A DNA stretch of 64,000 bases. It comes from Pandoraea sputorum. GTDB taxonomy: Bacteria > Pseudomonadota > Gammaproteobacteria > Burkholderiales > Burkholderiaceae. Below the pieces are notes generated by a model, which saw nothing but the letters and a program-made list of their open reading frames with translations, made no database searches and was not told the origin of the DNA. Location of the stretch: NCBI RefSeq assembly GCF_000814845.2, contig NZ_CP010431.2:3224001-3288000 (forward strand), in the 5' to 3' direction. How positions within the stretch are numbered: position 1 is the first letter of the stretch; every line of letters begins with the position of its first letter. Positions 16,783 to 25,056 of this stretch are shown here, one piece after another. A program made the translations under genes and the position numbers.

Positions 16783-18111
16783 TCACGCTCTTTGCTGCGG
16801 CGAAACCGGGGACGAGCGGAACGTGTCGAGCGATGTTGCACGCGCCATGGATACGCGGGGCACGTCGTCCTCTGCACCGCACGACACCGGCCTTCCCTCC
16901 GGCGCCGAGGGTTTGCGCGATGATGTATCAAACAGAATCGTGTTACGCAACTTGTTGAAATCGTCACGCAGCGACTTGGTGGTCTGATCTAGCGAACCGA
17001 TGTCTTGCTTGAGCTCCCTGACGGCGTCACACGTCGTTTGAAGCCTCTCCGAATTACTTTGGAGCCTCTCCGAATTACTTTGAAGCCTCTCCGTATTACT
17101 TTGGAGCCTCTCCGTATTCTTTTCAAGCCGCTCTGAAATCTGATTGACCGCATTCCAGTTTTTTCGCAGTTGCGTCCAAACCAACCGATCCTGGTCGGCC
17201 TGCGCCATCGAAATCCCTTGACTCAAAGATAAGTACATAGCGTTCTCCTCTCTATTGATGAAGTCCTTCGTCTGATCGAGAAGGCCCTCTACAGCCTTCC
17301 AGCCTTTCTCTCTGTCGAAGCCACGGATACTGCCTAAACTGACACACCGGATCATCATGGTGATGCAAAAGCCGATGATCGCCACGGCCCACGTCGAAAC
17401 GAGTAGTGCAATACCGGACGCGATGGCCGCAATGGTGTAAAGCCCACCGTTGATCGCCTCACGCTTACCGTGATGCTTCTTCTCCGGCCTGACATTTGAG
17501 CGTGCCTCGTCCACTGCGCGTCGCATGTCCTCGATGAGCGATGCCGTCTCAGCGCGGAACAACATATGTCCGCGCTTTCTATCGTCCAGCATCCGCCAAT
17601 CAGCATCGACATCGTCCGGTGCACTCTCCCGTCGTGCATCAGGTTGCGCCAGCAGCGACTCGTACCCACGCAACATTTCGCGCTGGTGCGAGAGCGCCTC
17701 GTTCAGACAGGTCAGAATCTTCAAGAATCGCTTTGCAGACGGCGTCAAGCGCTCCTCACATGCTTCATTGAGTTGCTCAGCGACCATCGAGCATATGAAT
17801 CCCGGCGAATCCGGTACCAACAGGCATCGCCAAAACGGGTCGCGAAGGCCGCCGCGCCAGTATCCGGCTGTCGCCTTGCTGTACGATTTCTCAAATGCGG
17901 CCGACAGGTTGTCGACCGAATAGGTACTGCCTCCCCTCGCCTGCTGCGCGTTTCGAATTTGCGCCAATTGCGCAACGATCTCGTCACGCTTTTGCGCGAT
18001 CGACGCCCCCCTTTCGTACACCCTCATCGGGATATCCATTCGATCGATCACCATCGGGAAATGGGAATACCCCGGATAATTCAGATATTCGTGGTGCATG
18101 CCTCCCCTCAC
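16783..18111 (-). CDS. Unknown membrane/coiled-coil protein, 442 aa, with heptad minisatellite
   Basis: I do not recognise this protein. The open frame starts at GTG 18111; ATG 18099 (MHHEYLNYPG) follows GGGGAGG too closely, so the start is uncertain. Residues 1-220 are soluble and largely helical. About 223-258 form a hydrophobic segment long enough for a hairpin (IAAIASGIALLVSTWAVAII and further). Residues 317-390 are a coiled coil whose centre is four near-identical heptads, NTERLQS and NSERLQS. The C-terminal 50 residues are disordered and Ser/Pro-rich. The base composition looks less GC-rich than the neighbours. A soluble head, membrane hairpin and coiled coil could suit a toxin, effector or membrane-shaping protein; that is speculation. 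Confidence 0.7.
   Translation of the reverse strand: MRGGMHHEYLNYPGYSHFPMVIDRMDIPMRVYERGASIAQKRDEIVAQLAQIRNAQQARGGSTYSVDNLSAAFEKSYSKATAGYWRGGLRDPFWRCLLVPDSPGFICSMVAEQLNEACEERLTPSAKRFLKILTCLNEALSHQREMLRGYESLLAQPDARRESAPDDVDADWRMLDDRKRGHMLFRAETASLIEDMRRAVDEARSNVRPEKKHHGKREAINGGLYTIAAIASGIALLVSTWAVAIIGFCITMMIRCVSLGSIRGFDREKGWKAVEGLLDQTKDFINREENAMYLSLSQGISMAQADQDRLVWTQLRKNWNAVNQISERLEKNTERLQSNTERLQSNSERLQSNSERLQTTCDAVRELKQDIGSLDQTTKSLRDDFNKLRNTILFDTSSRKPSAPEGRPVSCGAEDDVPRVSMARATSLDTFRSSPVSPQQRA
17038..17121. repeat. 21-bp tandem repeat (four units) coding for coiled-coil heptads
   Basis: Four head-to-tail units of the form TTGRAGCCTCTCCGWATTACT start at 17038, 17059, 17080 and 17101; a fifth degenerate unit follows. 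On the minus strand each encodes seven residues, so gain or loss of a unit keeps the frame. Confidence 0.9.
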
Positions 18112-18388
18112 TTTGCTGATGTCGACGCCCCCAATGCGGCACAGGACTCCACATCGTTGCTGAACTGAAGTGCATGGTAGTGAGGCGATCGACGGTTCAC
18201 TTTAGATTTCTGGCACCGAATGAACGCTACTCGCCACTTAAATGGGTCAGGCGCGCCTTGTTGTCACGCAAATTGCGGTCACAACCTCGGTGATGCACTG
18301 GCTTTTTGCAGGATTCATCTAGCCGAAACCTGCGAATTTTTCACAATATGATATAGAATCGACGCTATACGAAACTCGGCCCTACCTC

Positions 18389-19216
18389 ATGAAAGACGAC
18401 ACCAGTCAAGGCGCGGAGTCGCGCACGTCCATTCAGGTGATCGAGCGCATGATGCGTTTGCTCGACGCCCTTGCCGGGCATGCCGATCCCGTGAGTCTCA
18501 AAGAGCTGGCGCAAGCCACCGAACTTCATCCGTCGACCGCGCACCGCATCCTGAACGACATGGTGGCGTGCCGCTTCGTCGATCGCTGCGATCCCGGCAC
18601 CTACCGTCTCGGCATGCGCTTGCTGGAACTCGGCAATCTGGTCAAAGCGCGCCTGTCGGTGCGCGACGCGGCGCTCACGCCCATGCGCGGCCTGCACCGT
18701 ATTACCGGACAAACGGTCAATCTGTCGGTGCGTCAGGGCGACGAAATCGTCTATATCGAACGCGCTTACAGCGAGCGCTCCGGCATGCAGGTGGTGCGCG
18801 CCATCGGCGGCCACGCGCCACTGCACCTCACGTCGGTCGGCAAGCTGTTTTTGGCTGCCGACGAAGCATCGCGCGTGCGCGCCTATGCCACGCGCACCGG
18901 ACTCTCGGGCCACACGCGTAACAGCATCACCGATTTGCAAAAACTCGAACGCGAGCTCACCCACGTGCGCAAGTCAGGTTATGCGCGCGACAATGAGGAA
19001 CTTGAGTTAGGCGTGCGATGCATCGCTGCCGGGATCTATGACGACAGCGGCAAGCTCGTGGCAGGCCTCTCGCTCTCCGCCCCGGCAGACCGCCTGCAAG
19101 ACGCCTGGCTGGCGAATCTGAACGAGACGGCGCTGCAAATCTCGTCGTCGCTCGGCTTTCATTCGCCGAACCCGAATGTCGGTGGCGGCATGTCGCAGGC
19201 TGCAACGGCGGAGTGA
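18389..19216 (+). CDS. IclR-family transcriptional regulator
   Basis: The 275-aa protein has an N-terminal winged helix-turn-helix at about residues 15-80 (SIQVIERMMRLLDALAGHAD, then LKELAQATELHPSTAHRILN). The IclR effector domain runs from about 95 to 260: GQTVNLSVRQGDEIVYIERA, PLHLTSVGKLFLA and GYARDNEELELGVRCIAAGI with the conserved ligand-pocket Cys. The target genes are not evident. The unknown coiled-coil gene and lutAB lie upstream on the other strand, so control of lactate use is possible but not shown. An AT-rich stretch at 18330-18370 probably holds its promoter. Confidence 0.95.
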   Translation: MKDDTSQGAESRTSIQVIERMMRLLDALAGHADPVSLKELAQATELHPSTAHRILNDMVACRFVDRCDPGTYRLGMRLLELGNLVKARLSVRDAALTPMRGLHRITGQTVNLSVRQGDEIVYIERAYSERSGMQVVRAIGGHAPLHLTSVGKLFLAADEASRVRAYATRTGLSGHTRNSITDLQKLERELTHVRKSGYARDNEELELGVRCIAAGIYDDSGKLVAGLSLSAPADRLQDAWLANLNETALQISSSLGFHSPNPNVGGGMSQAATAE

Positions 19217-19285
19217 TTCGCCGCAGGGCGTAGGGCGTGATTTGCTTGCGCCCTGTCACGATCGTCCTTCTCGTCGCACAAAACA

Positions 19286-19311
19286 AAAGGCGCTCCCGAG
19301 GGAGCGCCTTT
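19286..19311. terminator. Terminator between convergent iclR-type gene and pbpG
   Basis: AAAGGCGCTCCC pairs with GGGAGCGCCTTT with almost no loop. A-rich and T-rich flanks allow it to work on both strands. Confidence 0.88.
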
Positions 19312-19350
19312 CTTTTACATCTGCCGCGTAACGCGAATTACAGCGGCGAA

Positions 19351-20619
19351 TTACAGCGCGTGTCCGTTGTTGGTCGCCACTTGTGCCGTCGGCGTGGTAC
19401 CGGCCGTACGTTGCGGCGTAGCGCCGCCGCCTTCCAGCAGCCACTTACGAACGCGCGTGGCGTCGGCGAAACGCGAATACTTGCCAGTCGAATCCAGCAG
19501 AATCATGATCACCGGACGGCCTTCGACGTTGGCTTGCATCACGAGGCACTGCCCTGCTTCGTTGATATAGCCCGTCTTCTGCAGGCCGATCTCCCAGCCC
19601 GAATGACCGATCAGGTGGTTCGTGCTCACGTAGTGCAGTTCGCGACGACCGGTGTTCACGTCGTAATTGCTATCCGTCGAGAAACGACGAATCATCGGGT
19701 ACTGATAAGCCGCCTTAACCATCTTCACGAGGTCACGGGCGCTCGACACGTTCTGGCTCGACAGCCCCGTCGGATCATTAAAGTGCGTGTCGTTCATGCC
19801 CAGTTGCTTCGCCTTGGCGTTCATCGCGGCGAGGAACGCCGGACGGCCGCCCGGGAAGTAACGCGACAACGCTGCGGCTGCACGGTTCTCCGACGACATC
19901 AGCGCGATGTGCAGCATGTCCTCGCGCGACAGACGCGAGCCGACCGACAGGCGCGAACCCGTGCCCTTCTCGTAGTCGCGATCTTCGTCGGTCACTTCCA
20001 TGACATCGGTCATCGGCACACCGGCGTCGAGCGACACCATCGCCGTCATCAGCTTCGAGATCGAGGCGATCGGCAGCACAGCTTGCGAGTTCTTGTCGAA
20101 CAACGATTCGCCCGTGCGCTCGTCGACCACGTAGGCGACCGAGGAACGCAGCGCGAGCGCGTCCGGCGTTTCATGCAGACCGAAAGCGCGGCCCGTCGAC
20201 AGACGCTCCGGGGCTTGCGGTGCAAAGTTGACGGTGCGATACGACGTTACGACACGGCGCTTGCCGTTCTTGTAGACGACGCGTTTGACGGCGACCTTCT
20301 TCGCTGCGGGTCCGTCATCCTCGACGGCAGCGAGCTTACGGGCCTTACCGCCAGCCTTCGCGCTCTTCGTTTCACGAGCGGCAGGTGTGGCGGCAGCGCG
20401 TTTGGCACCGGATCTGGAAGTGACGACGGCTTTCGTCGCCTTGGGATTCGCGCACGCGCGTTTCTGAGCGGCAGTCTTGGCCGTCTTCGGCGAGCATTCG
20501 CTCGTTTTACCGGCGGCGTGAACGACTGCCGGGGCTCCGGCGGCGAGCGAGATCGCCACGACGGCAGCACCCCAGAGACGGGAGCGGCACAGACGCGCAA
20601 GGGTGGTGATCGCGTACAT
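19351..20619 (-). CDS. pbpG: D-alanyl-D-alanine endopeptidase (penicillin-binding protein 7)
   Basis: The 422-aa low-molecular-weight PBP (peptidase S11) cleaves D-Ala-mDAP cross-links in periplasmic peptidoglycan. A signal peptide covers residues 1-36. Residues 37-120 are a Lys/Ala-rich linker, longer than in the E. coli enzyme. The catalytic motifs are SISK (Ser186, Lys189), SEN (Ser243) and KTG (348-350). The region around DDRDYEKG-like text (TDEDRDYEKGTGSRLSVGS) is typical of PbpG. The C-terminus is Thr/Ala-rich. The gene stands alone, ended by the shared terminator. Confidence 0.94.
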   Translation of the reverse strand: MYAITTLARLCRSRLWGAAVVAISLAAGAPAVVHAAGKTSECSPKTAKTAAQKRACANPKATKAVVTSRSGAKRAAATPAARETKSAKAGGKARKLAAVEDDGPAAKKVAVKRVVYKNGKRRVVTSYRTVNFAPQAPERLSTGRAFGLHETPDALALRSSVAYVVDERTGESLFDKNSQAVLPIASISKLMTAMVSLDAGVPMTDVMEVTDEDRDYEKGTGSRLSVGSRLSREDMLHIALMSSENRAAAALSRYFPGGRPAFLAAMNAKAKQLGMNDTHFNDPTGLSSQNVSSARDLVKMVKAAYQYPMIRRFSTDSNYDVNTGRRELHYVSTNHLIGHSGWEIGLQKTGYINEAGQCLVMQANVEGRPVIMILLDSTGKYSRFADATRVRKWLLEGGGATPQRTAGTTPTAQVATNNGHAL

Positions 20620-20807
20620 AGATTGGGAGTAGCGTAAGGTTGGCAGGCAACGAGTTTGGGAGAAGTTTAGTAACTTCCGAAAAAATAAGCAATATGAACG
20701 ACTTAGCTGAAATACTTAAACCGGCATCTGGCAGTTTTGTGCAGTGCAACGCGTCAAATTACACATCCGCCAAATTTTGCCAAATAACGCCAACCTCTTG
20801 ATATACG

Positions 20808-21605
20808 TTAGGTCAAAAAGTGCGCCCACTCGTCCAGCGGCGCGCGCTCGGTGACGAGGCCGTTTTCCACAGCAGCAGGGTCCGCATAGCCCATCGCCAT
20901 ACCGCACACGACCATGCGACTCTCCGGCAGATGCAGCTCCGCGGCAATGACCTGATGAAACGTGGCAAATGCCGCCTGCGGGCAGGTGTCCAGCCCCCGT
21001 GCCCGCGCTGCGACCATCACGCTTTGCAGGAACATGCCGTAATCCAGCCAGCTCCCCTGCTCCAGGTGGCGATCGATTGTGAAGAGCAACCCGACTGGCG
21101 CGTCGAAGAACGTGAAGTTGCGGGCGTGCTGTCCATGCATGCGCGCCTTGTCGGCACGACCGATACCCAGCAGGCCGTACAGATCCCAGCCCACCTTGCG
21201 ACGCCGCGCCTGATACGGTTCGGTCCATTCGCGCGGGTAGTACGCGTACTCCTCCTGATGCATCAACCGCTGCGCCGGATCGTTGAACGCCTCCAGCAGA
21301 CGTGACGTCAACCGTTTCAATGCCTGTCCGGTGAGCACATAGGTTTGCCACGGCTGGATGTTGCTGCCGGAGGGCGCTCGCGATGCCACCGACAGGATGT
21401 CCGCGATCACAGCTTGCGGCACCGGCGTCGGCAAATAGGCCCGGATCGAACGTCGACTACGAATCGCTTCGTCGACATATTTCACGCGCAGCCCGGCGTT
21501 CTCGTTGACAGACGAGGGATGCGTACTTTCCCCAGCCAGTTGCGTCGGTGCCGAAGTTGATGTCGCGGCTGGGGCGCCATAGGGGCGCGCAGAGTGATGC
21601 TTCAT
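20808..21605 (-). CDS. Nitroreductase family protein
   Basis: The 265-aa FMN-dependent oxidoreductase starts at ATG 21605 (MKHHSARPYGAPAA); the frame is open to 21755, but that part has no family features. Nitroreductase landmarks are VDEAIRSRRSIRAYLPTPVP (FMN phosphate contact), VASRAPSGSNIQPWQTYVLT, GLLFTIDRHLEQGSWLDYGM and LDTCPQAAFATFHQVI, with VVCGMAMGYAD near the end. It probably reduces nitroaromatics, quinones or similar with NAD(P)H; the natural substrate is unknown. It lies 188 bp from pbpG, which is transcribed in the same direction. Confidence 0.93.
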   Translation of the reverse strand: MKHHSARPYGAPAATSTSAPTQLAGESTHPSSVNENAGLRVKYVDEAIRSRRSIRAYLPTPVPQAVIADILSVASRAPSGSNIQPWQTYVLTGQALKRLTSRLLEAFNDPAQRLMHQEEYAYYPREWTEPYQARRRKVGWDLYGLLGIGRADKARMHGQHARNFTFFDAPVGLLFTIDRHLEQGSWLDYGMFLQSVMVAARARGLDTCPQAAFATFHQVIAAELHLPESRMVVCGMAMGYADPAAVENGLVTERAPLDEWAHFLT

Positions 21606-21690
21606 AGCAATACGCTCACAGCAAACTTTGAATGGAAGGCGGCGCCTGCCCGATCCGGGCAAGGCGCGCAAAGTGGATATCGCGCGAGGC

Positions 21691-22785
21691 TCACGTCCCC
21701 GATGACGTCGCGGCGGCTGTCGTCGCCCGCCGTTCGATGACGAGCGCGACGCCAAGGGCTGCGACGACCATGCCGGCAGCGCTCAGTGGCGAGAGCGTCT
21801 CGCCGAACAACAGCCACGCCATCACGGCGGTGGTCGGGGGCGTCAGATACATCAGGCTGGAGACCTTGGTCGCCGCGCCGTGACGGATCAGCAAAAAAAG
21901 CAGCGAAATCGCGCCGATGGACAGCGCCAGCACCGACCAGGCGAGCGCCCCGATCATCTCGAGATTCCACCGCACCTGCATCGTCTCCAGCGCCCACGCG
22001 GCCGGCAGCGTCACCACGAAGGCCGCGCCGAACTGTACGACGGTGCCCACGCGTAAATCGAAATGCGCACAGAAACGCTTCTGGTAGAGCGTACCCGCCG
22101 TAATCGCGAACAGGCTTAGCACGCACAGCAGCACGGCACCAGCACCGACGCCGCGAACGCCCACCTTGTTCGACACCACCAGACCAACGCCGATAAAGCC
22201 GCAAAGCAACCCCAGCCACTGCCGACGGGACACCGGCTCACCGACGACGCGCGCGAAGATTGCCGTCAGAAGCGGCTGAATGTCGACGATCAGCGCCGCC
22301 AATCCTGCGGGTGCCCCGTGTTTGATCGCCGCCCAGACGCCACCGAGATACACGGCCTGAATGAGGATGCCGGAGACGGCCAGGTGGGCGAGCAGTGGCA
22401 AGTCGATGCGTTGGTGGTGAGTTGCCGTCGTCGCAGGCGCGCGCGTCACGCCCCCCTCTATCGCGACCGGACGCATCGGCCAGGGGGTGCGCGTGAGCAG
22501 CGCAATCGGCAGCATGACGACCAATGTAAAGCCGAAGCGCCACGCGAGGAAGGTCAGCGGTTCGGCGTTCGGCATGCCGTACTTCGCGACGATGAACCCG
22601 GTACTCCAAATCAACACGAACCACCACGGCATGGTCGCGCTCCAGATCGCCGCGACCGGACTGGTCGAAGCCATCGGGGATGCCGTCGGCGGTGTCGGCG
22701 GCGGTGTCGTCGGCACACGTGCTGAACTTGACGCCGAAGCGGCCGACGGGGGCTGCGCAGGCGGGGCCGTTCGATGCTCGCTCAT
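21691..22785 (-). CDS. EamA-family (DMT) transporter
   Basis: The 364-aa protein has a Pro/Ala/Ser-rich cytoplasmic N-terminus of about 50 residues and then ten predicted membrane helices in two EamA repeats (MPWWFVLIWSTGFIVAKYGM; the second near LLCVLSLFAITAGTLYQKRF). FIVAKYGMPNAEPLTFLAWR is characteristic of drug/metabolite exporters. The substrate is unknown. The start codon overlaps the stop of the upstream histone-deacetylase-family gene by four bases (ATGA), so the two are translationally coupled. Confidence 0.93.
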   Translation of the reverse strand: MSEHRTAPPAQPPSAASASSSARVPTTPPPTPPTASPMASTSPVAAIWSATMPWWFVLIWSTGFIVAKYGMPNAEPLTFLAWRFGFTLVVMLPIALLTRTPWPMRPVAIEGGVTRAPATTATHHQRIDLPLLAHLAVSGILIQAVYLGGVWAAIKHGAPAGLAALIVDIQPLLTAIFARVVGEPVSRRQWLGLLCGFIGVGLVVSNKVGVRGVGAGAVLLCVLSLFAITAGTLYQKRFCAHFDLRVGTVVQFGAAFVVTLPAAWALETMQVRWNLEMIGALAWSVLALSIGAISLLFLLIRHGAATKVSSLMYLTPPTTAVMAWLLFGETLSPLSAAGMVVAALGVALVIERRATTAAATSSGT

Positions 22786-23723
22786 ACGAGAACACCGCCA
22801 GCGCTTGCGTGAAATCTACCGCGAACGGTCCGATGGAACCGACTGGCAAGACGAATCGTGGCGAAATGTGCGGCAACCGTCTGGTCGATATCTCGACCGT
22901 ACCCGCCCGCCATCGCAATCGCCACCGGCAACCCGCGCTCGGCGCAAGCCGTCAGCACATGATGGTCGCGTGCGAGCAGGCCATCGTGCGTCAAAGAGAG
23001 ACGGCCGAGCCTGTCGTTTTCCAGCGGGTCTGCGCCAGCCAGGTAAATGACGAGCGTTGGCGTGAATTGCGCGAACAGATCCGTCAGCGCATGACCGAGT
23101 GCGACGAGATATTCTTCGTCGCCGCAACCGTCGGGCAACGCCACGTCGAGATCGCCGGTCGCCTTATGAAATGGGTAGTTGTGTTCGCCATGCAGCGAGA
23201 GCGTGAAGACGCTCGGATCGTGCTCGAAAATGGCTGCGGTGCCGTTGCCCTGATGCACATCGAGATCGATGATCGCCACGCGTGTCCCCGGCCCCACCTC
23301 GGCTTGCATCGTTCGAGCTGCAACGGCCGCGTCATTGAAGACACAGAAGCCCTCCCCTCGATCGGCATAGGCGTGGTGCGTACCGCCGGCCAGATTCGCC
23401 GCCACGCCGTCGATCAACGCTGCGCGACACGCGGCCACCGTTGCCCCGGCGGAGCGTCGGGAGCGCTCGACCATCTGCGGCGACCATGGAAACCCGATAC
23501 TGCGCTGCTCTTTCGGATCCAGCTCACCTGCACTTACGCGCTCGACGTACTCCCGCGAGTGGACTCGCCCGAGCATCGCGTCATCTGCGGGCAGCGCCTC
23601 GGTCAATTCGACGTGCGGAAGCTCACCGGCGACGCGTTCGCGCAGCCGAGCGTACTTTTCCATCGGGAAACGGTGTCCGGGGGGAAGCGGCAGAACGAAG
23701 TGATCGCTGTAAAACGCTTGCAT
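22782..23723 (-). CDS. Histone deacetylase family protein (acetylpolyamine/acetoin-type amidohydrolase)
   Basis: I place the start at ATG 23723 (MQAFYSDHFVLPLPPGHRFP), giving 313 aa; the open frame upstream to 23945 lacks family features. The zinc-dependent deacetylase fold shows LAGGTHHAYADRGEGFCVFN (catalytic His pair), AIIDLDVHQGNGTAAIFEHD (zinc ligands Asp and His), YLAGADPLENDRLGRLSLT (third zinc ligand region) and AGGYGRDI. The protein probably deacetylates a small acetylated amine or a protein lysine; the substrate is not evident. It is coupled to the following DMT transporter, which hints at a shared small-molecule substrate. Confidence 0.92.
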   Translation of the reverse strand: MQAFYSDHFVLPLPPGHRFPMEKYARLRERVAGELPHVELTEALPADDAMLGRVHSREYVERVSAGELDPKEQRSIGFPWSPQMVERSRRSAGATVAACRAALIDGVAANLAGGTHHAYADRGEGFCVFNDAAVAARTMQAEVGPGTRVAIIDLDVHQGNGTAAIFEHDPSVFTLSLHGEHNYPFHKATGDLDVALPDGCGDEEYLVALGHALTDLFAQFTPTLVIYLAGADPLENDRLGRLSLTHDGLLARDHHVLTACAERGLPVAIAMAGGYGRDIDQTVAAHFATIRLASRFHRTVRGRFHASAGGVLV

Positions 23724-24041
23724 CGATGCGAGAGGCCGACGGAACGGCACGCGAAAAAGCGTTGAATGACAGCGGCACTGGAGAGCGGCAGTCGCGAGGC
23801 ACTCCTCCAAACGCAGGCATGCCAGACACACGTGACCGCTCCGCCAGTGCCGGAACGAATCGATATTACCATCGGCCGTCGGGGTCCGTCGGGGCGCCAA
23901 AGTGGTGCAAAATCCGATGCCGAATACGGTGCAAAGCCGCACCACGACAGGATTTGCGTCTTAATGAAGGTTCGCCGCAACGCGGTGTCATCAATCCGCC
24001 ACAGGATCCCAAACCACTGATTTTGTAAGCTTTTGTTGAAT

Positions 24042-24111
24042 TTGTGCAACGCACAAAAATGACTTGACAGTCACAGAAATATCTCTAAACTTGCAATTGT
24101 GCGATGCACAA
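24042..24111 (+). promoter_or_regulatory. Phasin promoter flanked by two candidate PhaR operators
   Basis: TTGTGC-AAC-GCACAA at 24042-24056 and TTGTGC-GAT-GCACAA at 24097-24111 are perfect palindromes with identical arms, 55 bp apart. Between them lies TTGACA (24064-24069), 16 bp, TAAACT (24086-24091). The second palindrome covers the expected start of transcription. PhaR, the PHB-responsive repressor, is known to bind TGC-rich palindromes near phasin promoters; the assignment to PhaR is inference. Confidence 0.65.
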
Positions 24112-24187
24112 AAGAGATCGCACTTAATGAGAAGGCCCCAACCGTGTTTTCACCGGGATAAGGTGAGAACCAACGAGCGAACACGGA

Positions 24188-24787
24188 GTGGGTCGATATG
24201 TTGTGTATGACACCATAGGAGAACGCCATGTCGTTTCTGACCCCGAGCAACTCGCCGCCGCACACAAAGCCAATCTGGAAACCCTGTTCGGTCTGACCAA
24301 CAAAGCCTTCGAAGGCGTTGAAAAGCTGGTCGAACTGAACCTGCAAGCCGTGAAGGCATCGCTGGCCGAGTCCGCATCGACCGCACAAAAGGCTTTCGCT
24401 GTGAAGGACGCGCAAGAGTTGCTCGCCCTGCAAGCCAACCTGGTTCAGCCGGCTGCCGAAAAGGCACTCGCGTATGGCCGTCACCTGTATGAAATCGCTT
24501 CGTCGACGCAAGCCGAAGTGACCAAGGTGGCTGAGGCTCAACTGGCCGAAGGCTCGCACAACGTGCAAGCGCTGTTCGACAACCTGGCCAAGAACGCCCC
24601 GGCCGGTTCGGAGTCCGCCGTTGCACTGGCCAAGTCGGCCCTGTCCGCCGCCAACAGCGCGTTCGACAGCGTCCAGAAGGCCACCAAGCAAGCCGTCGAA
24701 ATCGCCGAAACGAACTTCGCTGCTGCGACGAACGTCGCCTCGAAGGCTGCGGCTCAGGCTTCGCGTGCTGCCAGCGCCAAGAAGTAA
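24188..24787 (+). CDS. phaP: Phasin (PhaP), with frameshifted start
   Basis: The main frame encodes a typical PHB granule-coating phasin: [20 protein letters not shown] then [20 protein letters not shown], all helical and Ala/Lys-rich to an AASAKK end. The expected start, AGGAG followed by ATG 24229 and MSFLTP, is one base out of frame with [11 protein letters not shown]. As written, the phasin frame is open back to a GTG at 24188 that has no proper ribosome binding site. Family members read MS-LTPEQ continuously, so one base (probably in the C-run at 24240-24244) is missing, by mutation or sequencing error. Confidence 0.85.
   Translation: MGRYVVYDTIGERHVVSDPEQLAAAHKANLETLFGLTNKAFEGVEKLVELNLQAVKASLAESASTAQKAFAVKDAQELLALQANLVQPAAEKALAYGRHLYEIASSTQAEVTKVAEAQLAEGSHNVQALFDNLAKNAPAGSESAVALAKSALSAANSAFDSVQKATKQAVEIAETNFAAATNVASKAAAQASRAASAKK
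24229..24247 (+). other. Apparent one-base deletion at codons 5-6 of phaP
   Basis: ATG TCG TTT CTG ACC CCG reads MSFLTP, then GAGCAACTC is out of frame; the family continues with EQ. Adding one base to the C-run restores [21 protein letters not shown] at 24218-24222 marks this ATG as the natural start. Confidence 0.7.
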
Positions 24788-24892
24788 TCGATAGCGTCCT
24801 GTCAGTCGTTACTCGGGACGCCAACCGTTTGTCGCTGCACCCCAAGTTGTAGCAACACCCAGTTGTCTCCTCGGTACCGCAGGTACCTTTCG

Positions 24893-24922
24893 AACCCGGC
24901 CCTGAGCCGGGTTTTCTTTTTT
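24893..24922 (+). terminator. Rho-independent terminator of phaP
   Basis: AACCCGG (24893-24899) pairs with CCGGGTT (24907-24913), followed by TTCTTTTTT. Confidence 0.85.
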
Positions 24923-24980
24923 ATGCCGCATCATTCGCGGAAGTACAAAGCACGCCCACACGCTTGCGACGCCCAACAAA

Positions 24981-25012
24981 AAAACCGCCACTCCAAGGGG
25001 AATGGCGGTTTT
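24981..25012 (-). terminator. Rho-independent terminator of the pyruvate dehydrogenase operon
   Basis: On the minus strand AAAACCGCCA pairs with TGGCGGTTTT and is followed by more T bases; it lies 45 bp after the lpdA stop. Confidence 0.88.
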
Positions 25013-25017
25013 TTGTT

Positions 25018-25039
25018 CCTGTGCGCGCACGCGCACAGG
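25018..25039. repeat. Perfect 22-bp alternating purine-pyrimidine palindrome
   Basis: CCTGTGCGCG (25018-25027), CA, CGCGCACAGG (25030-25039). It lies between the lpdA stop and the operon terminator, and would form a second hairpin in the mRNA 3' end. Confidence 0.85.
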
Positions 25040-25056
25040 ATGCCGAATGCGCAGTC

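Noticed and set aside
19237..20637. 466-codon plus-strand frame opposite pbpG
   Set aside because: It is antisense to a protein with intact SxxK, SxN and KTG motifs, and starts inside a terminator region.
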